Shown: positions 10,565 to 23,100 of the stretch, in pieces
Layout of the letters: every line of letters begins with the position of its first letter
Position numbering within the stretch: position 1 is the stretch's first letter
Assembly: GCA_002633005.1 (NCBI GenBank)
Contig: NMRA01000073.1
Location: forward strand, 1-62,000
Origin: Phoronis australis
Lineage: Eukaryota; Phoronida; Phoronidae
DNA: 62,000 nucleotides
Direction of reading: 5' to 3'
Position numbers and translations under genes: made by a program
Notes under the pieces: generated by a model
The model's database searches: none
What the model saw: only the letters and a program-made list of their open reading frames with translations
Told to the model about the DNA's origin: nothing

Positions 10565-13500
10565 GTAAGACAGTCACCGACGCTCTAAGAACAAGAATGT
10601 AGTATGAAAGGATCATTAACGTTAATTTGTACTTGCATAATAGCTAACAGTGTATTTATCAACTGTGTTTCTCCAATAAACCGTTTGGTTTTGCTTCCAG
10701 TTGTATTTTTATGGCTACTACGTGACAAAATTAATTTCTGAATAGCCAACTTTTTCAGACTGCATTCAACAAGTAGAAAGTAATACTGGAATTCTCTGTT
10801 TGAGATGTATCTTCGAACCGCCGTGCACAGCAGTCTTGCAAACCAGCAAAGCCTAACTGTGAGTACAATTTGATCACTGTTACCGATCATGAGAAATAAA
10901 AAATAATCAGCAGTTTAAATTCGTGCTATACCTTTTATTTATGAACGAGAGCAGCCCCACTAAGAATTGTAAATAGGTAATATGGTTTTCTTTACCAGAC
11001 GCTAAATTTGTTACTGCCTCAGGTATACGATTTCCGTCTACACGACTACATGGTTAACTTCTTGGAAGGGCATTCCTCGGTGTTCTGAGACCACGCCCCA
11101 AATTATGAAGGCGACATGTCAATAAGCGGCTTATGTAAACTTCAAGATATCCAAAACACATGCCAGTGTATGATTTACGTCGAGATTTGAACGGTAATAA
11201 AATATGAGATAATGATAATAGAGGGTACCTAAATCTGGGATATCTTTAAAACAATGTATAACTTCCACAACTACGGCAAAAAAAGTTTCCGCAGCTGGGA
11301 AAAGTTCTTCAAACTTGAGAAATAAAAATATTTTTTTTAAAATTCAGAGTGAGAGGACGCTTACGCAAAAACGTATTAGTTTCTGAGAAACGGGCACTTG
11401 GAGGTATTTTACAAGAACAAAAATAACTTATTAGATAGTTCACGCGTACCTGTATCGTTCTTTAGGAAAACCGGGAGCCACTTTGGGCCCCGGCGCGAAA
11501 CATGACAAGAAGTCCTTGACAACTCTTCAGAGTAACGGTAATGGCATGTCAACAACTTTAAATATTTGAGAGCGCAAAGCTGTATGGTGTCAAACTTGTG
11601 TTATTTAGTTTACATTTGTTAAATAACATTTCACTGTAGTCGTACAGTTTGAACAACCTAAACGCACGAAATTAGGAGTTCAGTAAAACAAGCAGACTTG
11701 ACTGTTATAGGTGAAATGTTTACTAATCTAATTAAAAATCACGTGTTATGTAGGTTTTTGAAGGTGCTAAACCAAACTGCGAAACTGTGCCCACTGGACT
11801 CTTATTCGTAATTTCCACTTGCTGTTCAATGTGTTCGTATTAAACAACTTCTTCTGGCTTTAGGAAAATAAGTGATTTTGTGACCGTCGACAAAACAAGT
11901 GAAACGGCCAAGGCCATTTCTTCATGTTCAGTTTTCAAACCGCTGGAAACTTCATGGAAATTATGCACAATGGCCTGAGTCATGATAACTAGTAATGAGA
12001 CCTTTGGAACTAGTCAGTCTACACCCCCACAGAAATGACTGACCGAAACGTCAAGTAAATGTAGGTGTAGGTCATCTAGTACCCTAGAAAAATGTCCAAA
12101 TGTATCTAATTTCAGAACGTCGTGTCTCACAAATAACTGATCAGATTTATATGAAACTTTCAATTACTATGTTTAATGAACTGTTCTCCAACACGCAACT
12201 GGGAAATGTTTTTGAAATGTTCAACTTTTTCGTGAGGGGCTGTCAAAAAGTGGGACTTTTATGAATTTCATAAAAATACTCTAAAGTTGCATCAAAGGCA
12301 AACGAAATGACATTTTAGGAAAGTGTTACAGCATTTTTAAGATCTCACCTTGAACGTTTATATTTAATAAATTTTGATTATGTAATTAATGCGATGTTTT
12401 GCTATCAATGTACCTTTTGTTTTGTTTTTTCTTGATTTTTAATAAAAAGACAAATCCTACAGACTGTCTGCTTTCAAAAATATATACTTTTACTTGAAAT
12501 TTATATTTTTGGAAATAAATATTTGACAAAATTCGCTGACTTGACAATAAGGACCTACGCAATCGTAAACAGACCGATAGAAACTCCTCCCCAAAACAGT
12601 TTAGGAAGACTTCAGTCAAATGATCCTACTTGACAGCTACTTGTCAACTATCGTACTGGTTTGTCTGGTCTAGTGCTTTGATTAGTTTTTAGTTGTTAAA
12701 AGTACTCCAGAAATACCACGACGTATTAACTCCATGGAAACTCAGTCTTTACTAAAAGACCAGCATTCAAATACACAAAAGGGACCGAATGAAATTCTCA
12801 AGAGATACAAAACACTGTCATACATATAGAGTACAAGATCGCACCACTATAAAGGTCAGGACCTCTTAAATAACATCGCACTTGAATATCGCGTAAACAC
12901 ATGTATACATGCCGTACATTTAACCCCACGAGTTTTGAGACTCCCCTTTTTCATTCAAACCATGTTTCAACAAAGGGGATAAAGCCTCTAATTCGCGTAA
13001 AGTTCATACCGGACTTAACACGAGTGGACACAATCCGTTGACTACCGATCGGGGGGGGGGGGGTAAATTAAACGCTTAAAAATGTCAAGTTATTTCGGAG
13101 GCCAAATTTGTTGTGATGGCGTTGGGCACCACCATACAAAACTAAATAAAACAATCCGTTGCCCTGACGTGCGTACACAGATGTCAGTTTTGCAGGCGCT
13201 TATCTAAAACTAGGTGCTTTGTACTTATTCAGCGGTTGTGCAATAGACAAATCAGACGATACAGCCCTATAGACCTGTCTACAAAAATGCACCAAGTCGG
13301 TTTCGAAATAGTCAATGGACCCTGAGTTGTAAGAGGAAATTTCGTGGGTACTTTCACCTGGCAATTTTACTCAGTTACTGAAAAGTATTTCTAATTCGTT
13401 ACTTAAAAGTTTCCGCGTAAAAACGAAGAGCTGTTTCGGCGCTTGTGTTACATTGTTTTTGGAATAAAATCAGAATGGCAAAGCACCGGGTGAACGAATA

Positions 13501-14174
13501 CAATTCCGCATTTGTACTTCTTATGTTTCCGGAACAATTCCAAGCAATTCAGCACACATACTTTGTAATTCATATCAGCACGTGCACAACGTTATAAATT
13601 TGGTTGTTTGATATGACTTCTCCAGCGGGTACGATAGGCACGACACCAACGGTATTGAACGGAACTGCATCTGACTTCTCCAAACCACAATCTGAGGCTG
13701 GTAAACGTTTTATCCGGAGACTTTTATGAAACACACTTTGTTACTAAAACAAAATATCACTGAAAATTCATTGTGCTATGAACAACATCACTTGTATGAA
13801 TAAACTAAAGGCGCCAATCCCCTCATTCACTCTTCCGCCTCATGACACCTGCGCTTACCAACTAAAAAGGAAGAAAAATGCCTGCCCGATTAACGTTAGT
13901 CAAAGCATAACTTGAGCTCTTTTTGAAAAACTGCACAAAGGTAATCAAGGTTTGGAATGCTATGATTTGCCAAGAGACGAGTAAAAAATTAATCCCGCAT
14001 CATTTTGCTCGTTATAGTTGGATTTTCTTTTTTGAAAAAGGGAGTGACTAAAAAAGATCACACCACCGACTCGATTTTCAAAAAAAAGCGACCAATCATG
14101 ATTTTGGCCTAAAGTCTTACGTGTTGATAAGTTTGTGATTTTAAAATTGATATGTAATAAGTACATAATTCCAG
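10565..14174. other. Probable intron / intergenic DNA
   Basis: No exon or recognisable transposon was found in these 3.6 kb. A pure G run (about 14 bases) begins near 13051. Composition is AT-rich. Confidence 0.4.
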
Positions 14175-17100
14175 AGTTCTAAAGATGTCCCATCATCGGG
14201 ATCACCTTTGTCTGTGAAGGCGAGAGCGGTGACGGCATGGGGACGGAAACCTGCCTCATTCTCTTCTATCAGTGCTTTGTCGAGAGTTAAGGTGTCCACC
14301 GATAGGCTCGTTCAGAGAAGGAAAAAGAAGGGTAAGTTGCTTTGAAACTATGGTAGCCAGTTTTCCTCCCTCGTGGCAATACTATACCCATAATTGTCTT
14401 ACGCGCTGTTTTTCATTTCTCATCCACCACAGTCCTTTTCCTACTATCATATTCTCTCTTTAACAACAACTCTATATAGAAATCTCTAACGCAAAGCCTA
14501 ACACTTCTAAAAACCGCTTGTATGCTGTTATGGCTGCAACTATGAATCATTAGGCTAACACATTTGTTTGAAAGAAAATAAACGAGCTGCATTAGAAAAT
14601 AATTAATGCATTAGCAATAAAAACACTCCCGTCTCGACTATTTATCGTTGGTCTTTCTTCTAAACATGATACAATGCCCTGCTCCATACGCCTATTGTAA
14701 CCTTGCACATCGTTAATTGGGAAATATAATAGGTGAAAGATCAATTTTGGACCGCATCCAAACTTGTATACATGAACATGTTCCGATTATCATTCCTGTG
14801 GTGATTTCCGTTTTGATTATCTGTTGTAGTTCAGCTAATGCGAAGCGAGCCTTACTCTTTAAAATGTTCATTTGAACTGAGCTATTTTCGTGGACGTATG
14901 CTTTCAATTCGATTAAACAGAAAACCATTACATTCATCATTGCAGTAGAGGTTGATGCCTCACAAGACGATGACTCTGACAAGAAGTCAAACTACACCGG
15001 AACAAACCACGAAGACACTTACAGTAGTATTGATTATTTTGATGAAGATTTCAACTTTGACTCGGGTAAGAAGAAAGTAGTGCTTTTCACTCAATTTTTG
15101 ATGTCTTCCTCGAAGGATGATTAAAAATTGGTACCGCTTCAATTCTGCTAATGGTCAAGGCTGCCATGTTCATTGCTGGGTCATACGCGAGGGTGAATGA
15201 CAAGCAACTACACTACATACTAAATGCATAAGCTGCGCATGCGATATCCACCAGCTTGTTGGTACAAACACCAAAGATATCTCGTCCCACGTAGCAGTCT
15301 ATGCCTGCATTGTTACATCTACTGCGTGTGTTAATGGCTTGCCTTCAACAATGCAGTTAAAATTAACTAAATCTTAGGAGTACTTGAGGAACAACTGGGG
15401 CGCTGTTGAGTTTACCAGAGTAGCGGTGGAGCTGTCGATTTCCCTCTCAAACAACAATTCGAACTTTTTCATGTGGTCCCAATGAGCGCCTTCCCGTACC
15501 AATTATATCTGGAAATATGATCGAATCACACGTTCCAATTTAGATACAAACTTAATAAAACGTATTTGAAAGCCAACCAGCTTAGTCGAAATGTAAGCTC
15601 AAAAATGCTCGCCTTTCAACCTCACATATATTTTTTAAAAATAAACTAAATCTAATATGTTTTTAGCTTTCACATATACATAAGTGGATGCGTATTGCAT
15701 TCATCTCTGTCTGGGCGTTGCAGGTCCAGCGTCCGCTGCTGTATCTCCTAAACTCCTTGAAGGATCTTAATGCGATTTGGGAGATATCTTCCTATATGAA
15801 GCCGGTGACGGATTATCTTCTGACACAGCGCCACCTATACTGAAAGTGGCCCTGTGGAAACGTGATGAACGACACACAGAATTCCTTGTGTGGGCATCAA
15901 TGCGCATGCCTTGGTCGGAAGCACACCGATCACATAGCCACCACTTGCACACGCTTTTATGCACTGTACTTGTCACTGGATCGGGGTTCCGTTGATTTTG
16001 TTTATTTCGATCACTGCCTGTTTTAACAAAATGGTTCTACTCAAATCAAACGTGGTCGACACTGTAAACTGAAAGGTGTTTCCCATTTTTCAACCAATGG
16101 GAATGACTGAATGTTATGACGTCGGTTTCATTACTTTAACCAATGAGAAGACATGATAAACAACATTCGACAGTGCTACCTTTCGTAGCACTGTGAAAGA
16201 GTGTTAGTGACAGATGACAACGAGTTCCCGCTCGACTCGACTACCGCTCTGTTCCGTAGTGGCATTGTTATTTTTTCTTTTGCCTCTGTATTTTCGAAGT
16301 TCCTTGTCAGATTTTTGACAAATCTAAAATGAAATGTATATCCACATTGTGTGATAAAAATCCGGATCATAGCATAATTTGACTACTTGTACTCGACATA
16401 TATCTCGCCGTAAAACAAAACGCGTTTTCTATGTATTGTGTAACTTTTAAAATGTTTCAGACGAAGACGATCACTACGAGGCTAGTGATGCAAGGGGTTT
16501 CAAAACCGACGACGTCTCAACACAGGCTTATTTGGCTGCTTGCAAAGCATTGAAAGTAGTTCCCGCCATGTTTATTGCCAGAAATTTAACGGGTGAAGAA
16601 ATTGTCATGCAAAATCATCCTATAGGACCAGTTGGCGTGAAAGCCTGCGCTATTGCCCTTGTTGTAAGTTTCGCGTTTTTTGACATTTTGTGACGAATGG
16701 ATTGATTTTCGAATTGGCATTTGTCTTAACAGCGATGAAATAGTAACGGTAAAATCACTGAATTCCAAGTATGACGAATTATAATCATTTCAACCGGACG
16801 TAGTTAGTTAAATCACCGCTGTCCCCCTTCTACGGAAGATAATCCCCAAGCATGTTAAAATTAAGTAGGTACGTCCAGCAGAAATAATTAGTCATATACA
16901 TGTACCTGGATGAAATATAATCTACATTAGATGAATTTCAAGTATTTGTTCAGCAACAAATACCTGTAAAAGTGTCCGGCCTTCTTTCAGCTGAACATGT
17001 ATATCATGAACAAGTGCTTAATAAATTAATCAATTATTTATTTAATCAATTGACGTGTTACCAGGTTTCTGACCTTTTTGGTTTTAGAAAAATGCTTCAG

Positions 17101-20100
17101 TTAAGAAACTGGATATCAAAGGTGCTGAGATGGGCCCAAAGGGTGCGGTGTATATAGCTGACATGTTGCAAGAGAATATTTTCTTGACGGAACTTGTAAG
17201 TATAAATGTATTGTTTTCAGTACTTTGTCTTAACCAAACATTGGTTTTTAACTGGAGCATTCAAACAGGATTTGATGTCTAAACATCGAATCCGTGTCGG
17301 AAAATTTCTTTGGAGTAATAATCTGGCTAAGATAAATGTAAAAGATATTCATAGAATGGGTAGATAAAGATTGTTGAGCAATAAACTTGATTTTAAGAAA
17401 GTATGTTCTAAAATCCCATAACTTCGCTTACTCTTGAAATGAGCACCTATACTAATTTAATGCCAGCTTTGGGGCTCTTTTTTGTCAGATGCTAGACAAT
17501 ACTGATGGTTTTGATCAAAGTTTAAATGTTGTTTATGGGACCCCAAACATCACCAAGACCATTGACGTTGCCACGGGTGGCACATTCCTGTTCATTGACG
17601 TTGCCACGGGTGGCACATTCCTGCTCATTGCAAAATAATGACCTCCCGGTCGATACTCAGTTGTCCCCTCCAACCTCCCCCGACCCAATAGCCAACATTT
17701 TTGCATTTGTGTGGCTTTCTTAAATTCCTCTAACTGGGATAATCTTGCAACATTCAGATGGAAAAATCTCAAATCGCCGACTACACAAATTAAGCAACGT
17801 GTATTACTGACTGCTGGTTGGTTTGAAACTCACCAACTTTCACCAATCTTACGATATTCGTGAATAATCCACTTTCATGTACGTGCTTGTTCAATGTCTC
17901 TCGTCGTCAGTTACGTCATGTTAACGTATTGGGTTTTTAGATGTTAGCCGAGAATCATTTGGGCTCGGAAGGTCTTGAAGCCTTAACTGACGTTCTGGAG
18001 AAGCATACCAGTGTGAGGAAATTAGATCTTTCAGGGAACAACTTCGGAGAAGGAGATGCGGTGTACTTTGTAAGAATATTGGAGGTACGTAAGTCTTAAG
18101 CTAGAATAACCACGCACAATTGTATGCGTATACAATGTTTGTTACCGTTAACAGTTGCCAGTTTAGCAATGAGAATTTTGCTTGAATGATTTTCTTCTAA
18201 TGTTAAACTTAGGTTAAAAATTTGCTAAACATTGGACTTACCGAAACGAAATGACATCGTTGCTCACTTACGGACCTTGAAAATTCTCCACCATCTGGTT
18301 TCTTTGGTTTCTTTCAGAACATTCATATCCGTCAGCTGATCCTCAACCATAACAATTTCAGAGAGAAAGGTGGAATCACGTTATCCACAGCAATTGGTAA
18401 GTTATACATTCGTCATTCCGTCTTTCAGACGGTCAGTTTCATTTTACGGCTGCATTTTTTAGAAATATTGTGGGTGGATGGAAATGATGAAATTACCGAA
18501 ACAGCCTTTGCCTTGTGTGAGATTCTCAAAAAATCGTTTGCGATTTTCATATTCTGAAAATTGTTTGTAGCACCAAACAGACAATTTTGAAAAGAGGGCT
18601 AATGTCACAGTGAAATTACTTTAAAGATCATTAGGATGGTGTTACCATTCCGCGTCTTAAGCTGGCCGTAGCCTAGCCTTTATAGTCATAATCACAAAAA
18701 CCTGGATCTTAGCTGTGCAAATGAAAATCCCCAGTTGGGAATAAACGGCTGGCGTCGATTTTGGATTAAAAAAAATTGCCTGAATCGTGCGTGGGCTGTG
18801 CGAATTCCCAACTCCATAAGCTCACAACGGTTTGCCTTAGAAGGTGCACGGACCCGGACCAGGAGGCTTAAAAGTATAGTGTACGATTCATTCTATAGTT
18901 AATGCCGATTTTTTATTTTCCTACACGACTTCCGTGATACCAAATTGATCAGGAACCAAATGACTTTCGAAAAGACATTTCTCAATGCATTCTTCAACCT
19001 TTCCATGTAGCCAGTAACGACACTTTAGAAGAGTTGGACTTAAGCTGGAACCATCTCAGATGGAAAGGTGCTCAAGCGATCTGTCAAGGGTTAAAGGTAA
19101 GACAACGAGAAACTATATAACTCAAAGCAACTAAACTATGATTTCAAACAAATTCATTTGGAAGCCACAGCGTTTTCGCCTTCACTGACCGTAAGCAGTG
19201 TGCTACGGAGCTGAGTTGAGGATAAGAGCGACTGCGTTAGTGATCGTGAAGTCGTTGTTGATGGAGTGTCCTATCCGTAACTGTAGTTAATTAAAGGTAT
19301 TTTTGGCTCTGCTCAGGTAATATGGATATTATCTTGGGACATCCTGTTCCACATAACGTCGAGTGTCGACTGTTTTGATTTTGTGACGGTCACAAACATT
19401 GAGTAGTGAAATAAGTAAGACCTTATCGATACGCCTGTGTAGGTAGATACAAATTATAGCTCAGTAAAACTTTGTGTTTTCTGAAAGTAGAAAGCCTTTA
19501 GAATTTGATTCCGACTTTGTACCAATCTGTTATTAAATAGATCACGTAATCATATATTTATTGGAATTTAGCAAAACATAAATGTCATTTTCAATAGCCT
19601 CTCATGCAAAAGTAGAACATTTTAAAAACAATTCTTATAAGCCTTTTGGAGAACATTGCTTAAAGCATTGTGTATGAAAGTTTGATATGAATCCGATCAG
19701 TTTTTTCGGAGATACGATGTTCCGAAGTTAATCAAATTTGGACATTTTTCAAGGATCCTATAACCTATGCTTTCTATGGCCATCGTATGATCAGAATGGA
19801 ACTCAAGTTATATTTTAGACTTGATAAATAGCTTCATTCTTTTAGTTTGAATTTGGCCATTTTTGAAACACTTATGGCCTTTGAAATGGACATTTTTGAT
19901 TTGTTTTACTGTTGGTCAGTGTGTTCTACAACACACTGACCACTTAACCCTGCATGAAAATACAATTCCTAAATATTTATAGTAACACATACACTTTTAA
20001 CCCAGTTCCTTCATAAAACCACTTTTCAGATTTCTTTAACTTCCCACCTTCTTAAATACAACCCAAGGATTACTATGATACAACCATATTAGACTTTCTA

Positions 20101-23100
20101 TGAGTACACACATATTCTATTTAAGACAAAAAATTTCAAGGGCACTTAGCCGTCGTTGCAATTCCACTACAGAGTCACCAATTAACGTGACTTCATCTGC
20201 AAAAAGCAATAGGAATATCTATTCAATACCTTGGTCACTTGGATAACTGACCTCGCTTCACTTTCTATTTCAACAGCTTAACTGATGGTGTATATACAAT
20301 GAAAACAAAAGAGGACGCATACAACCCTGTCTCACCCCAGTCCTACACTCAAATGTATTTCCTGTTATTCCAAGGTGACTTTTGCTTTTCGCATTAACAT
20401 CTGCACACACACTTTTTATGCGCCCACATATTTATATGTGGACGCATTATGCCGTCATCTCTGTCCGTCCGTCCGTCCGTCCGTCCGTCCGTCCGGGCGG
20501 CGTCCGTCCGGCGTCTGGCGTCCGGCGTCCGCTGCTCTGTCTCCAAAACCCTTTGACATACGTTCATGAAATTCGGCACATATGTTCCATTCATGAATGG
20601 GACGGCATGTGCGAACTTTCGGACGGATCCGACTACCGGTGTGCCCCCTAGTGGCAATTTTAGTTTTTTACGCTTACCTTTGTATCTTCAAAAGTCCTGA
20701 ACGGATTTTCATGAAATTTGGTATGTAGGCACCTATTAGTGAGATGACGCTATCCTCCCGTTTTCAGATGGATTCGACATAGTTTGCGCCACCTAGTGGC
20801 CATTTTTAGTGTTTTCGAGTCTGTTTTTGTGCGTCCACCCCTCTATCAACCAAACCGCTCAAAGGATGATTGTGAAAATTGGCATGTATATGCTTACTAT
20901 GTAGAGGACGGTTGACGATGATTTTCCGACGATTTCGACTACTGTGGCGCCTCCTAGTGGCAGTTTTGTTTTTTTGCGCCTATGGCTGTATCTCCTAAAC
21001 CGTTCGCAGGATCTTTACGAAATTGTGTAAGTATATTTATATGATGTTAACAACGGAAGATGACGACTTTTGGACGGATCCGACTACCGGTGTGCCCCCT
21101 AGTGGCAATTTTAATTTTTTTACGCTTACCTTTGTATCTTCACAAGTCCTTATTGGATTTTCATGAAATTTGGTATGTAGGCACCTATTAGTGAGATGAC
21201 GCTATCCTCCCGTTTTCAGATGGATTCGACATAGTTTGCGCCACCTAGTGGCCATTTTTAGTGTTTTCGAGTCTGTTTTTGTGCGTCCACCCCTCTATCA
21301 ACCAAACCGCTCAAAGGATGATTGTGAAAATTGGCATGTATATGCTTACTATGTAGAGGACGGTTGACGATGATTTTCCGACGATTTCGACTACTGTGGC
21401 GCCTCCTAGTGGCAGTTTTGTTTTTTTGCGCCTATGGCTGTATCTCCTAAACCGTTCGCAGGATCTTTACAAATTGTGTAAGTATATTTATATGATGTTA
21501 ACAACGGAAGATGACGACTTTTGGTCGGATCCGACTACCGGTGTGCCCCCTAGTGGCAATTTTAGTTTTTTACGCTTACCTTTGTATCTTCAAAAGTCCT
21601 GAACGGATTTTCATGAAATTTGGTATGTAGGCACCTATTAGTGAGATGACGCTATCCTCCTGTTTTCAGATGGATTCGACGTAGTTTGCGCCACCTAGTG
21701 GCCATTTTTACTGTTTTCGAGTCTGTATTTTTGCGTCCACCCCTCTATCAACCAAACCGCTCAAAGGATGATTGTGAAAATTGGCGTGTATGTGCTTACT
21801 ATAAGGAAGACAGCTGACAATGATTTTCAGACGATTTGGACTACTGTGGCGCCTCCTAGTGGCAGTTTTGTTTTTTTGCGCCCATGGCTGTATCTCCCAA
21901 ACCGTTTGCAGGATCTTTACTAAATTTAGCAAGTGTATTTATGTGATGTTGACAACGGACGATGACGACTTTAGGATGATTCTGATTACCGGTATGCCTC
22001 TAGTGGCAATTTTAGTATTTGCCTCTAGTGGCAATTTTAGTATTTTACATTGACCTCTGTATTTTCATAGGTCTTCAGGTGTATACTTTGTGTTACTTCG
22101 TGACTGTGAAGGAAAAGTTCCAAGTAGAAATTTGTTTCTGGCATTCTAATGCTGTGCTAATCTCGTATGTTGGTAAATTTGTTTTTAATTCTATGTTTCT
22201 GTGGTGCTTTAAGCAACTGGTGTATAGGATGTGCTTGTATTATGAAGATTACTCACATTTTGCCCCTAGCCTATTGAGGAGACAATGACCATGCCTTTCC
22301 ATTTTGCAAAGTATGCCCTCTACTGGCCACTTTATGGTACCAACAAACAACCCTAGAAGGATACCGTATGCGGTGCAATTGTGGGCGCATTTCAACGCTC
22401 CGCGTTGCTCTTGTTGGGTATTGAAGTAGCGACCATGAGACACCTTTTGAAATTAAAATATAAAAAAGTTTCGATCTACCTATCGAGCTGAACTCGCTAA
22501 GTCGATAAAGGCACAATAAAATGGTTTCAGTTTTTTTCTTAACCAGTATTCCTCAACCGGGCAATTAAGTGTAAAAATGTTATCCACTGCAGAATATTTT
22601 TCCTAAAACCAGCCTGGTTTTCTATAACTAATTTGTTTGCCTTTACCCATGCTACCAGTCTTCTGTTTAAGACTAAAGCAAAAGTTTTACAAATAACATT
22701 GAGTAACGTGATTCTTCTAAAGTTACCAGAGTTTGATCGATCACCCCTTTTGGTTTAAAGGTAAATAAATATGAATTCCGTTGTCCACTTCTTGGAATTT
22801 TCCACTGGAGAGAATTTTATTAAAAAGCTTGATCAACAAATGCTTAATATTTTATTAAAAATTTGAAAAACTCAATCGGTATCCCATCTACGCCTGGATT
22901 CTTCCCTTTTTCTTATTTACTACTTCCGCAATCTCTTTCTTCGTCATGTCCCTATGTACAGTAGCTCTTTCATCTACACAAACATTTGACATAGCAAAAT
23001 CCTCTAACAAATATACCACCTGACTTAGGTGAGCTGCCCAACTCTTACGTATTTACCGTTTCGTGTATCTTTCCCGGCATGAGGGGTTCTGTAAAGGAGG

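Noticed and set aside
20462-20496. CCGT-rich repeats considered as a CRISPR-like or regulatory array
   Set aside because: Simple 4-base microsatellite without spacers, in an animal genome.
20394-20657. Overlapping open frames on both strands over the CCGT microsatellite
   Set aside because: They are produced by a 4-base repeat that stays open in several frames; the region is the left end of a non-coding element.
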